DNA of 64,000 nucleotides, taken from the NCBI GenBank assembly GCA_945903265.1, contig CAMDNQ010000008.1:89013-153012 (forward strand), in the 5' to 3' direction. The first letter of the stretch is position 1; each line of letters starts with the position of its first letter. Shown here piece after piece: positions 42,649-50,765 of the stretch. Source of the DNA: Candidatus Sulfopaludibacter sp. SbA3 (GTDB taxonomy: Bacteria; Acidobacteriota; Vicinamibacteria; Vicinamibacterales; UBA2999). A program made the translations under genes and the position numbers. Below the pieces are notes generated by a model, which had not been told where the DNA came from, made no database searches, and worked only from the letters and a program-made list of their open reading frames with translations.

Positions 42649-43694
42649 TCTGTCGGATCACCCTCGGAATCGTCGCCGGAAGGTGCCGCGTGGGATTCTG
42701 CGCCCGGGAGCGGACGCGGCGCTTCCGGCGGGGTGTCATTCTGAGCCGCCGCGTGGCTCTCCACGTCCGAACCAGCCCCATCGCTTTCGTGCTGCTCTAC
42801 CTTGCTGGACGGCTGCGCGCCTGCTGAGGCCTGCGTGCCTTCCGGCCCACCGAATGAACCGCGCCGCCCGCGGCGGCGGCGGCGCCGCCGCCGTGCGGCG
42901 TCCGGCGACCCCTCGCTCACAGGCTCGGGCGTCGTCCCAGTCTCGGTGATTACCGTGGCCGCCGGTGCCGACGCCGCCGGTGATTCAACGACCGGTCGCG
43001 GCGCCGGACGGGCGACAGTCGCCGGGCTCTCCATGCTCCGGACGCGCCGGTCGTTGAAGTCCACACGTCCGTTCAACGATTCCACGCGCATCGTCAGCGA
43101 CTGGATGTCCAGGCTGAGTCGTGAGATCTCCGTCACCAGGCGCTGCACGATTTCGTAGTGCAAGGCATTCCACTCGGTCTGCCGCCGTTCGCGCTCGGCC
43201 TCGCGCGTCGCCGTCTCGACATTCAACTTCGCCTGAAGGTGCAGCGCCCGAATCAGCGGATTCGGGTTGAAGAAGAGCTTGAGGAGCGGGTTGAGGAGGC
43301 GCCGGATGAATCGCATCAGCCCGCGATGCGAGTCATAGATCGTCGTGTCCTCGAAGGTGTAGATCGGTTCGCTTGACGCCTGCGCGGGCGTCGCCTGCCC
43401 GGTGGATCCGGCCCCACGGCGGAGCGCCTCCAGGAGTGAGGGCTTGATGGCGCGGGGATCGAGAACGGATTCGAGCTTCCGGGCCGCGAGGTCCTGGATC
43501 TGCTGCGTGGAGAAGTCGACCCCCTGACGCTGCGCGATGCGCGAACGGATGTCACGCATGATCTGCTCGACATCCACCTGGTCGCGGGGCTGGCCCTGCT
43601 GCTGCGGAGGCGGCGAGCGGCGGTCCGAGCCGCGCCGATCGGGTCCGCGGCGCCCCCGGAAGTGCCCTCGCCGTCTTTCCTGGTTGTGATCCAT
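42645..43694 (-). CDS. Arg-rich protein with glycan-cluster N-terminal domain
   Basis: 349 aa, no enzyme motif. The N terminus is disordered and Arg/Gly/Pro-rich (ERRRGHFRGRRGPDRRGSD). Residues about 40-200 hold VDVEQIMRDIRSRIAQRQG, an amphipathic Arg/Leu segment (FIRRLLNPLLKLFFNPNPL) and a helical/coiled-coil stretch; this arrangement resembles the N-terminal domain often fused to methyltransferases or glycosyltransferases in surface-glycan loci, here standing alone. The C-terminal third is low-complexity Pro/Ala with an eight-arginine run near residue 270 and an acidic end. A scaffold for the glycosyltransferases at the membrane is a reasonable inference. Confidence 0.75.
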   Translation of the reverse strand: MDHNQERRRGHFRGRRGPDRRGSDRRSPPPQQQGQPRDQVDVEQIMRDIRSRIAQRQGVDFSTQQIQDLAARKLESVLDPRAIKPSLLEALRRGAGSTGQATPAQASSEPIYTFEDTTIYDSHRGLMRFIRRLLNPLLKLFFNPNPLIRALHLQAKLNVETATREAERERRQTEWNALHYEIVQRLVTEISRLSLDIQSLTMRVESLNGRVDFNDRRVRSMESPATVARPAPRPVVESPAASAPAATVITETGTTPEPVSEGSPDAARRRRRRRRGRRGSFGGPEGTQASAGAQPSSKVEQHESDGAGSDVESHAAAQNDTPPEAPRPLPGAESHAAPSGDDSEGDPTD

Positions 43695-43696
43695 CG

Positions 43697-44821
43697 TCAG
43701 TACTTTCTAAAGAGAGGACCCCACTCGGTCCGCATGAACTTGCGAATGCGCGAACGGCCGACGGTGGGATACCAGAAGCCATCGTGGTAGAGATTCGAAG
43801 CGAACGGCGCCCAAACCATGAGCGGCGAATGCAGCAGCAGCCGTTCGAGTGGACGGAGGAAACCGCGCCGGATCATCTGGTCGCCCCAGATAACGAGCGA
43901 CCGGCGCGTCGTGAAGCCGAAGTTTTCTCCCGAGATGTCGTCGCCGACGAGCTCGATGTCGCGCGGATCCGCGATACCGAGGCCGCGTTCGTGCGCCATC
44001 CGCAGGAAGGGGATGGACAGAGGATCGAAACCCATCAGCCGCGCAGCGATGGCGTCGATCGCGACCGAGTCCGATGCCGCGAGCAGCACGTTCGTCACAC
44101 GCGGGATCATCGTCCGCGGGCCCGCGCCATCCCCGGAGATCGTCCCGTCCATCGCCGTGAAAATCGCCGGATGGAGCTCCTGCTGCATGTACAGGAGATC
44201 AACGAGGACTTCGTGCATGTACTTGTGCGCGTAATGCCGGACTTCGCGGAGCAGGCCGCCGAACGAGTTCTTGACGGATCCGGTCATGACCGCATGGCCG
44301 TGCGTCTTCACGGTGGGCAAGTGAAGAATTTGCCGTCCCGGATACATCGCCGGAATCTGGATGCCCTCGGGAAAAATGTGATTCAACTTGAGGAGTGGAC
44401 TCTTGAACGGGTACACGCGCCATTCGACTTCCGTCAGCGGTGTAAAGGTGAGCCCATGCCGTTTGAGAACAGGTTCCCACCGATTGTTCCGGCATCCCTC
44501 CCACGGCTCGGTGACGACGGTCTTGTTTTCGATTGGGATGAGCCGCGCCGGATTGAACCCGTCGGCCAGCATCTTCGTCACGACGCCGTCGACCTGCCAG
44601 GGCTGGGACGAGCACGCCGGAAAATACTTCGTCCAGGAGAGGTTCAATTTCAGCAGCGTGTCGCGGTCCCGCGACAGGACGTCGCGGTAGCCGGCAAGAT
44701 CCATCACGCGGGCGTAGTCGTCGATGACGGTTTCCGGCCGGGTGCGAACGACCGCCACGCGCGCAGTCGTCCGGCGCGAGTCTCGGGCGGGTGTCTCCGG
44801 AGCGTCGAGGACGACAGGCAT
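43697..44821 (-). CDS. DUF362 domain-containing protein
   Basis: 374 aa from ATG 44821, which overlaps the stop of the UbiA-family gene as TAATG. The DUF362 pattern is seen in DTLLKLNLSW, ILHLPTVKTHGHAVMTGSVKNSFGGL, MDGTISGDGAGPR and LLAASDSVAIDAIAARLMGFDP. Members are of unknown biochemical function, some with ferredoxin domains; this one has no CxxCxxC cluster motif. The C terminus (LYHDGFWYPTVGRSR...KFMRTEWGPLFRKY) is basic and aromatic. Its place inside the glycan unit suggests a role in envelope lipid or sugar metabolism. Confidence 0.9.
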   Translation of the reverse strand: MPVVLDAPETPARDSRRTTARVAVVRTRPETVIDDYARVMDLAGYRDVLSRDRDTLLKLNLSWTKYFPACSSQPWQVDGVVTKMLADGFNPARLIPIENKTVVTEPWEGCRNNRWEPVLKRHGLTFTPLTEVEWRVYPFKSPLLKLNHIFPEGIQIPAMYPGRQILHLPTVKTHGHAVMTGSVKNSFGGLLREVRHYAHKYMHEVLVDLLYMQQELHPAIFTAMDGTISGDGAGPRTMIPRVTNVLLAASDSVAIDAIAARLMGFDPLSIPFLRMAHERGLGIADPRDIELVGDDISGENFGFTTRRSLVIWGDQMIRRGFLRPLERLLLHSPLMVWAPFASNLYHDGFWYPTVGRSRIRKFMRTEWGPLFRKY

Positions 44822-45738
44822 TATCGGCCCAGGGGCGAGTACATCAACAGCACGATCGTGACGGCCCACAACGCCACGCATGCGAGCAGCGGCGGGTCAG
44901 TCGCGAGCATCGCTGCCGGATTGCCCCCGCCACGCTTCTGGTGCACTAGATAGAGATATCGGAAGATCCCGTAGAGCACAAACGGGATCGTGAGGCCGAG
45001 ATAGCCGGTGCCCAGCCGGGCGGCGGTCTCCGCACTGGTCGCAAATACGGCGTACGCGATGACCGTCGACGCCGTGACGACGGCAATCATCTGGTCGAGA
45101 AGGTACGGCGAATACTCGTCTAGGCTCCGGCGGTGCTGGCCGGCGTCTTCGCCGAGCAGCACGAGCTCGTGGCGACGCTTGCTCAACACCAGAAACAGCG
45201 CCAGCAGGGTCGTGCACGTCAACAACCATGACCGAATCGGCACGTCCACCGCTACTGCACCGGCGCTCGCCCGCACCACAAACCCCGCCGCCACCGCCAG
45301 CACATCAACGATCACAATGTGCTTGAGCAGGGTGGAGTAGAGGAAGAGGAGCGCGGCGTATGCCACGGCCAGTTCCGCGAAGGATATTCCCAGCATGGTG
45401 GCCCCGGCGATCGCAGCGGCCCCGATGGCCGCGGCAGCGCCCAGCGCCAGTCCCACCGACAGGGCGCCGGAGGCAAGCGGACGCGACCGCTTTAACGGGT
45501 GACGTCGGTCGGCGTCGCGATCCCACACGTCATTGACGATGTACATCGCGCCGGACAGCGCGCAGAAGATGACAAACGCGCCGAACGCGGCGCCCACCGC
45601 GCTGGGGTCGAGGAGCCGCCCCCCGAAAATCAGGCCGGCAAAAAGCAGCAGGTTCTTCGTCCATTGTTCCGGACGAAGCGACGCCGCGAGAAGCGCGATG
45701 GCCGAAGACCCGGCCTCGCGGCGCGATTCCACGATCAC
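44821..45738 (-). CDS. UbiA-family prenyl-phosphate phosphoribosyltransferase-like protein
   Basis: 305 aa integral membrane protein with about nine helices. RPEQWTKNLLLFAGL at the N terminus and the metal/diphosphate motif NDVWDRDAD (residues 69-77) followed by RHPLKRSRPLASG are characteristic of decaprenyl-phosphate 5-phosphoribose synthases (Rv3806c type), which attach phosphoribose to a polyprenyl phosphate to start decaprenyl-phospho-arabinose synthesis. The second acidic motif is less clear by eye. The start lies 6 nt after the STAS stop. A different UbiA prenyltransferase is possible but less likely from these motifs. Confidence 0.88.
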   Translation of the reverse strand: MIVESRREAGSSAIALLAASLRPEQWTKNLLLFAGLIFGGRLLDPSAVGAAFGAFVIFCALSGAMYIVNDVWDRDADRRHPLKRSRPLASGALSVGLALGAAAAIGAAAIAGATMLGISFAELAVAYAALLFLYSTLLKHIVIVDVLAVAAGFVVRASAGAVAVDVPIRSWLLTCTTLLALFLVLSKRRHELVLLGEDAGQHRRSLDEYSPYLLDQMIAVVTASTVIAYAVFATSAETAARLGTGYLGLTIPFVLYGIFRYLYLVHQKRGGGNPAAMLATDPPLLACVALWAVTIVLLMYSPLGR

Positions 45739-45744
45739 TGGAGG

Positions 45745-46098
45745 TCAGACGTTGGCGGACGAAGAGAAGCTGCGCACCGCGTCGGCTTCCGTCTCGTACG
45801 TCTCGAACACCGTCAGCAGCTTCGTGATCGAGAGCAGGTCGGTAATGCGCTTCGTCAGGCTCAGGAGCTTCAGGCTCCCGCCCTGCCGGCTCACCGTCGT
45901 GTACGTCCTGACGATTTCACCGAGCCCGGCGCTGTCAATGTAGGGCACGCCGGCAAGATTGAGGACCAGCTTCTTCTTGCCCTGATGCACAAGGCTGTTC
46001 ACCTTGTCCTTGAGTATTTCGTCGCCCTCGCCAAGCGTCATCCGGCCCTTCAAATCGAGGATCGTGATATCGCCTGCGGAACGCTCGTCAATCTGCAT
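45745..46098 (-). CDS. STAS-domain anti-sigma-factor antagonist
   Basis: 117 aa, a single STAS domain as in SpoIIAA/RsbV. The phosphorylatable serine is in VPYIDSAGLGEIV, and DITILDLKGRMTLGEGDEIL is the usual first strand and helix. Such proteins release sigma factors, or act in partner switches, when unphosphorylated. ATG 46098 was chosen because a GGGGG stretch lies upstream and the longer frame lacks STAS homology. No anti-sigma kinase or sigma factor gene is adjacent; instead it heads the glycan unit, a notable place for a switch protein. Confidence 0.92.
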   Translation of the reverse strand: MQIDERSAGDITILDLKGRMTLGEGDEILKDKVNSLVHQGKKKLVLNLAGVPYIDSAGLGEIVRTYTTVSRQGGSLKLLSLTKRITDLLSITKLLTVFETYETEADAVRSFSSSANV

Positions 46099-46123
46099 GA
46101 AATTTCCCCCAGAATGAGACGAC

Positions 46124-46145
46124 GGCCAGACCCGAAGGTCTGGCC
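46124..46145 (-). terminator. Strong hairpin after the zinc-ribbon gene
   Basis: GGCCAGACC (46124-46132), loop CGAA, GGTCTGGCC (46137-46145): a perfect 9-bp stem about 50 nt downstream of the zinc-ribbon stop on the minus strand. No T-run follows, so it would be a non-canonical terminator; it could also be an mRNA-stabilising or processing structure before the STAS gene. Confidence 0.5.
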
Positions 46146-46193
46146 CGTCCTGATGTGATGTGAGTGGCGAGATGCGCGGCGTGCGCGACGTGT

Positions 46194-46502
46194 TTAGACG
46201 CCGCCGGCGCCGGCGAATTTCTTCTGCTGGAAGCATTCCTTACAGAAGACCGGCCGCCCCTGCGTGGGACGGAACGGCACCGTAGTGTCCTTGCCGCATG
46301 CTGAACACTGGGTGTGCGTTTCCACCCGTTCGCGCGGGGCGGACCCCACGGTCATCCGGGTAGCACGCTTGGCCTTGCAGTTCTTACACCGCTTCGGCTC
46401 GTTCTTGAACTGCTTATCCGCGAAGAAAAGCTGTTCGCCCGCCGTCCAGATGAACTCCGTGCCGCAGTCCACGCAGTTGAGACTCTTGTCCTGGAACTCC
46501 AT
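46194..46502 (-). CDS. Zinc-ribbon domain protein
   Basis: 102 aa with two zinc ribbons. The first pairs LNCVDCGTEFIW with KRCKNCKAKRA; the second pairs TQCSACGKDTTVPF with PVFCKECFQQKK. The first ribbon is of the trcl type found in small bacterial proteins often near translation genes; the second resembles CxxC-x20-CxxC proteins. The role is unknown; nucleic-acid or ribosome binding is plausible. It lies 38 nt downstream of rpsU on the same strand. Confidence 0.88.
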   Translation of the reverse strand: MEFQDKSLNCVDCGTEFIWTAGEQLFFADKQFKNEPKRCKNCKAKRATRMTVGSAPRERVETHTQCSACGKDTTVPFRPTQGRPVFCKECFQQKKFAGAGGV

Positions 46503-46540
46503 CGGTCGCCACCTCGTGATCGTCGCTCACGCCGGCGCGT

Positions 46541-46738
46541 CTATTCCGCTTCGCGTCGGAGTTTCTTCCGGTTCCGCTTTCGTGCAAGGGCTTGTTTTGC
46601 CCGCCGCTTATCGCCTGGTTTCAGATAAAAGGAGTGTTTCTTGATGTCCTTGATGATGTCCTCTTGCTGCACCTTGCGCTTGAAGCGACGGAGGGCGCTC
46701 TCGATTGACTCGCCTTCCTGAAGCTTGACTTCAGCCAC
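46541..46738 (-). CDS. rpsU: 30S ribosomal protein S21
   Basis: Small-subunit protein near the anti-Shine-Dalgarno end of 16S rRNA, needed for initiation on many mRNAs. 65 aa, highly conserved: AEVKLQEGESIESALRRFKRK and KKHSFYLKPGDKRRAKQALARK, with a basic tail. The start was set at GTG 46738, which gives the canonical MAEVKL N terminus and leaves a GAGGGGG Shine-Dalgarno upstream; the in-frame GTG at 46759 would add seven non-conserved residues. Its presence matters here because many other genes lack Shine-Dalgarno sequences. Confidence 0.97.
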   Translation of the reverse strand: MAEVKLQEGESIESALRRFKRKVQQEDIIKDIKKHSFYLKPGDKRRAKQALARKRNRKKLRREAE

Positions 46739-46786
46739 GCTTGAAAAACACCCCCTCACCGGCCTTCGGTTCTACCTGTAACGGCC

Positions 46787-46802
46787 TTCGACATACGTCG
46801 AA
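46787..46802. promoter_or_regulatory. Palindrome in the rpsU-purD intergenic region
   Basis: TTCGAC (46787-46792), 4 nt, GTCGAA (46797-46802), a perfect 6-bp inverted repeat. It lies between the divergent rpsU and purD genes next to -10-like sequence on the plus strand (TATCAT at 46813-46818), so it may be an operator. The remaining 46803-46979 stretch holds small GC-rich hairpins but nothing I can name. Confidence 0.3.
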
Positions 46803-46979
46803 CATGCTAGGCTATCATGGGCAGGCGTGGATTCTAGGCGCTCGGGGAGCCTACGTCAACGAAATAAGCGGGAAAAGCCGCCCGTTTTGCACCCCTTGGG
46901 GCACCGTACGCGCAGCTGCCATCCCAGGCCCTCGTCGGTCGGCAAGTCGTTATCCGCCAGCTAATTACCCTCCTTTCGT

Positions 46980-48257
46980 ATGAAGATTCTCGTGATCGGC
47001 AACGGCGCCCGCGAGCACGCCATCGCCTGGAAGCTCGCGGCGGAACGGAGTGTCACGGAGGTCGTATGCACACCGGGGAATCCGGGCATCGGGGCCGTGG
47101 CGCGCTGCGTACCGGCGTCCCTCAACGATCCGGCCGCCCTGCTGGCGGTCGCCGCCCGCGAGCAGGTTGACCTCACCGTTGTTGGCCCCGAACTGCCCCT
47201 GAGCCTGGGCGTCGTCGACCTGTTCACTGCTGAAGGGCGTCCTATTGTCGGCCCCACGAAGGCGGCCGCGGCCCTCGAGTCCAGCAAGTCGTTCGCGAAA
47301 GACGTGATGAACCGGTTCGAGGTTCCAACGGCGCGTTTCGAGACCTGCGACAGCGCTCAGGCCGCGCAGGCTGTCATTGCGTCCGGGCGTCTCGGGTATC
47401 CGCTCGTGCTCAAGGCGGACGGTCTGGCGGCGGGCAAGGGGGTCGTCATTGCACCCGACAGGCAGGCGGCCGAGGCAGCCGTCCGCGACGCGATGGTGGA
47501 ACGCCGTTTCGGAGATGCCGGAAATCGCGTCGTGCTCGAGGAGTTTCTCGCCGGCGAAGAGGCATCGTATTTCGTGCTGGCCGACGGTACCGACTTCGTG
47601 CCGCTCTCCTCCGCGCAGGATCACAAGCGCATTTTCGATAACGACGAGGGACCGAACACGGGCGGCATGGGTGCCTTCGCCCCAAGCCCGCTGATGACGC
47701 CGGCGATGGAAGAACGCGTGCACGCCGAGATCGTCCGGCCCGTACTGAACGGCATGGCGGGGGAGGGGAATCCCTTCCGCGGCTTCTTATACGTCGGCCT
47801 GATGCTGACCGCAACGGGACCGAAGGTCATCGAGTTCAACGTGCGCCTCGGCGATCCGGAAGCCCAGGTGTTGCTGCCGCGCCTGGACGAGGACCTTTCG
47901 TGGCTTCTTGGCGCGGCTGCGACAGGGGCCTTGCCGACCCGCCCGGCGAAATTCCGGCGCGAACCGCACGTCGGTCTCGTCCTCGCCTCCGCAGGCTATC
48001 CTGACCAACCGGTCACCGGCGCGCCAATCAGCGGGATTGAGCAGGCGGCCTCAGTCCCGGGAGCGCTCGTGTTTCACGCAGCCACAGCGCGGCAGGATCG
48101 GCAGCTCGTGACGGCGGGCGGCCGCGTGTTGACCGTCGTGGGGCGTGGCGAGTCGTATCAACAGGCGATCGACGTCGCATATCGTGCCGCCGGAGAAATC
48201 CGGTTCGAGGGAATGCAGCTGCGCCGCGACATCGGGCGCAAAGCGCTGACGTCATGA
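46980..48257 (+). CDS. purD: Phosphoribosylamine-glycine ligase
   Basis: Second step of purine synthesis: joins glycine to phosphoribosylamine using ATP. 425 aa. MKILVIGNGAREHAIAWKLA opens the protein; the ATP-grasp domain has LVLKADGLAAGKGVVIA, EEFLAGEEASYFVLADG and the GARS signature in FNVRLGDPEAQVLLPRL. It stands apart from the main purine operon and overlaps mtaB by 4 bp. No Shine-Dalgarno is seen before the ATG; a TACCCT lies 8 nt upstream. Confidence 0.98.
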   Translation: MKILVIGNGAREHAIAWKLAAERSVTEVVCTPGNPGIGAVARCVPASLNDPAALLAVAAREQVDLTVVGPELPLSLGVVDLFTAEGRPIVGPTKAAAALESSKSFAKDVMNRFEVPTARFETCDSAQAAQAVIASGRLGYPLVLKADGLAAGKGVVIAPDRQAAEAAVRDAMVERRFGDAGNRVVLEEFLAGEEASYFVLADGTDFVPLSSAQDHKRIFDNDEGPNTGGMGAFAPSPLMTPAMEERVHAEIVRPVLNGMAGEGNPFRGFLYVGLMLTATGPKVIEFNVRLGDPEAQVLLPRLDEDLSWLLGAAATGALPTRPAKFRREPHVGLVLASAGYPDQPVTGAPISGIEQAASVPGALVFHAATARQDRQLVTAGGRVLTVVGRGESYQQAIDVAYRAAGEIRFEGMQLRRDIGRKALTS

Positions 48258-49516
48258 AGTACGCGGTCGTCACGTTCGGCTGCCGCGTGAATCAGGCTGA
48301 CTCACTGGAGATGGAGGATGCGCTGCGTGCTCGAGGCGGCGTGTGCTCTTCCATCGAGGACGCGGAACTCGTTGTCGTCAATACATGCTCGGTAACCGCC
48401 AGCGCCGACCAGGCGGCGCGTCAGACCATTCGCCGCGTGGCCAGGGTCAATGCCGCGGCGAAGGTCGTGGTGACGGGCTGCTATGCCACGCGACGGCCGG
48501 ACGACGCCTGGTCGCTGCCCAACGTCATTCGAGTCGTCTCCAACATCAATAAGGAGTCGCTGATCGAATCCATCGGCGAGGCCGTTGGCATGACGACGGC
48601 GGCCAGGGACGGAGATGGCCCCTGCGGGAGCACGCTTGCTCCAGGCGTCGCGGGCCGAACGGCCCTGACGCTGCGGGTCCAGACAGGATGTGAAGAGCGA
48701 TGCAGCTACTGCATCATCCCGTCGACGCGGGGCGCGAACCGGTCCCGCCCCGTCGCGGCAATTCTCGAGCAGGTGGCGCACGCCACGAAGGCGGGCTATA
48801 AAGAGATCGCGATCACCGGCGTGCATCTCGGGTCGTACGGCCGCGACCTCGATTCACCGTCCTCGCTGTTGCAGCTGCTCACCGCTCTTTCGCGCGCCGA
48901 GGCTGCGGTTCTCTTTCGAATCAGCTCACTCGAACCGATGGATTGCTCGGATGCCATCGTCGATCTCGTGACGTCGTCACCGCGGTTCGCGCCGCATCTT
49001 CACCTGCCTCTCCAGCACGGGTCAGACGCCATGCTGCAGGCGATGCGACGGCCCTATACGAACAGTTACTACCGCGGGCTTGTGGAGCGGATCCGGTCCC
49101 TGATGCCTCACGCGTCGATCGGGTCGGACATCATCGTCGGATTTCCCGGGGAATCTCCGGAAGAGTTTGCCGAGATGCAGCGTGCCCTCGATGGACTGCC
49201 GCTGACCTATCTCCACGTATTTCCCTATTCCGATCGCCCGGGCACGGTCGCCGCGGCACTGCACCCGAAGGTGGATGGCCGTGTTGTCCGCGCCCGCGCC
49301 GCAACCATCCGCGAGAAGGCCACGGCTCTGTCGCGCCAGTTCCGGGAGTCGCAGATCGGCAGCACGTTGCGCGCCCTGACCGTGGACGATGGCCAGTCGG
49401 TGGTGACCGGGAATTACCTCAAATTGCGGCTGGACGCGCGGCGGCCGCGCAACGAATGGGTGGATGTGCGCGTGACGAGCGAGCGCGACGCGACTGTCGT
49501 CGGCGTCGCCGCCTAG
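48254..49516 (+). CDS. mtaB: tRNA t6A37 methylthiotransferase MtaB
   Basis: Radical-SAM enzyme that converts t6A to ms2t6A at position 37 of tRNAs reading ANN codons. 420 aa. The N-terminal UPF0004 domain has the auxiliary-cluster cysteines Cys10 (TFGCRVNQ), Cys45 (VVNTCSVT) and Cys76 (VTGCYATR). The radical-SAM cluster is CEERCSYC (146-153), and a short TRAM-like domain ends the protein. The FGCRVNQ opening and length are of MtaB rather than MiaB or RimO. It is coupled to purD by an ATGA overlap and converges on rlmN with a 4-bp overlap. Confidence 0.96.
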   Translation: MKYAVVTFGCRVNQADSLEMEDALRARGGVCSSIEDAELVVVNTCSVTASADQAARQTIRRVARVNAAAKVVVTGCYATRRPDDAWSLPNVIRVVSNINKESLIESIGEAVGMTTAARDGDGPCGSTLAPGVAGRTALTLRVQTGCEERCSYCIIPSTRGANRSRPVAAILEQVAHATKAGYKEIAITGVHLGSYGRDLDSPSSLLQLLTALSRAEAAVLFRISSLEPMDCSDAIVDLVTSSPRFAPHLHLPLQHGSDAMLQAMRRPYTNSYYRGLVERIRSLMPHASIGSDIIVGFPGESPEEFAEMQRALDGLPLTYLHVFPYSDRPGTVAAALHPKVDGRVVRARAATIREKATALSRQFRESQIGSTLRALTVDDGQSVVTGNYLKLRLDARRPRNEWVDVRVTSERDATVVGVAA

Positions 49517-50637
49517 TGGCCTGTCCCGAGCGAAGGCGAGGGGCCCACCAGCAGCGCCATTTGCTGCGCCGCTGACTTCTTCGAACCCCCTTCGACAATC
49601 AACTGGCCGCAGGCGGCTCGGATGTCGCGCCCCCGGCTTTTCCGCACTGAGACGGTCATGTGGCGATCCGCCAGTATTTGCGCGAAACGATCGACGCGGG
49701 CGTCGGACGGCCGCTGATACGGAATGCCCGGAGCGGGGTTCAACGGGATCAGGTTGACCTTGGATTTGATGCCGGCGAGCAGCTTGACCAGTCTGCGTGC
49801 GTCGTCAGGCGTGTCGTTGATCCGATCGAGCAGCACGTACTCGAAGGTAATGCGGCTGCGCTTCTTGAGCGGGAACTTCCGGCACGCGTCGAGGACGGCC
49901 GCCAGCGGGTACTTGCTGTTCGGTGGCACGAGCGCCGTCCGCTGTTCGTCGGTCGTCGCATGCAGCGAGACGGCGAGATTCGGCATCAGGGGCTCCCGCG
50001 CGAGCCGTTCGAGCGCCGGGACAATGCCGACGGTCGAGAGCGTGATCCGTCGAGGCGACATCGCAAACCCGTGCTCCGAATTGAGGATGCGCAGCGCCTT
50101 CATCGTGTTGTCGTAGTTATGGAGCGGCTCCCCCATCCCCATGAGCACGATATTGAACGGGTGTTCGAGCATCCCTGTCGCGGCCGTCAGGACGCGCACC
50201 TGGCCGACTATTTCGCCCGCGGTCAGGTTCCTGACGAGGCCCATCTTGCCCGTCAGACAGAAGCCGCATGACATGGCGCATCCGACCTGGGTCGAGATAC
50301 AGAACGTCATGGAAGGCGTATCCGGGATGAACACCGCTTCGACACGGCGTCGGTCGGCAAGCTCCAGCAGAAACTTGCGTGTGCCGTCGGTCGAGCGCTC
50401 GTCGCCCGTGACGAGCGGCGTGGTGATGGTGAAGTCGGACCGGAGCGTCTCTCGCAGCGACCGGCCGATGTCGGTCATGCGGTCGAGATCCGTCACGCCG
50501 CGTTTGTAGAGCCAGCGAAAGATCTGCCGCGCGTGGAATGGCTGAACGCCGCGCGCCTGCAGCGCGGCTTCAAGCTCGGAAAGTTCGAGCTCGGCCAGGT
50601 CGGTCGACGCGCGCATCGCTATGTCTCGCATTTCCAT
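49513..50637 (-). CDS. rlmN: 23S rRNA (A2503-C2) / tRNA A37 methyltransferase RlmN
   Basis: Radical-SAM dual-specificity RNA methyltransferase that makes m2A2503 in 23S rRNA and m2A37 in some tRNAs. 374 aa. ISTQVGCAMSCGFCLTGKMG carries the cluster cysteines 120, 124 and 127, GMGEPLHNYD is the GGE-like SAM motif, and the catalytic C-terminal cysteine lies in RAACGQL. The first in-frame ATG (50637) was used; a TTG directly before it is also possible. It diverges from the M16/purine operon, with a TACAAT on the minus strand near 50655-50660 overlapping the plus-strand promoter. Confidence 0.97.
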   Translation of the reverse strand: MEMRDIAMRASTDLAELELSELEAALQARGVQPFHARQIFRWLYKRGVTDLDRMTDIGRSLRETLRSDFTITTPLVTGDERSTDGTRKFLLELADRRRVEAVFIPDTPSMTFCISTQVGCAMSCGFCLTGKMGLVRNLTAGEIVGQVRVLTAATGMLEHPFNIVLMGMGEPLHNYDNTMKALRILNSEHGFAMSPRRITLSTVGIVPALERLAREPLMPNLAVSLHATTDEQRTALVPPNSKYPLAAVLDACRKFPLKKRSRITFEYVLLDRINDTPDDARRLVKLLAGIKSKVNLIPLNPAPGIPYQRPSDARVDRFAQILADRHMTVSVRKSRGRDIRAACGQLIVEGGSKKSAAQQMALLVGPSPSLGTGH

Positions 50638-50662
50638 CAAGATGCGGGCATTTGATTGTACA

Positions 50663-50671
50663 TGCTAGAAT
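50663..50671 (+). promoter_or_regulatory. Extended -10 promoter of the M16/purine operon
   Basis: TGC-TAGAAT (50663-50671) is an extended -10 box on the plus strand about 95 nt before the M16 start. No good -35 is seen at 17 nt. On the minus strand, TACAAT at 50660-50655 may serve rlmN. Confidence 0.4.
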
Positions 50672-50765
50672 GATCAGCGTCTTCTAATTCCCTGTCTGTC
50701 AACGGTTTGCAGCGAGTTGCTGCAGCGGTTCACGGGCGCGGCCGAGCGACGATTCCAGAACATTT

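Noticed and set aside
43697..44821. DUF362 protein considered as a ferredoxin-type iron-sulfur protein
   Set aside because: No CxxCxxC cluster motif is present.
46965..46976. CCCTCCTTT before purD read as a ribosome-binding site
   Set aside because: It is the complement of a Shine-Dalgarno and cannot pair with the 16S 3' end in the mRNA.
46820..46979. Possible ZTP-type riboswitch before purD
   Set aside because: A GGGGAGC string and a CCGCCCG string are present, but the conserved 5' half and the 3' GCCUGGGCA are missing.
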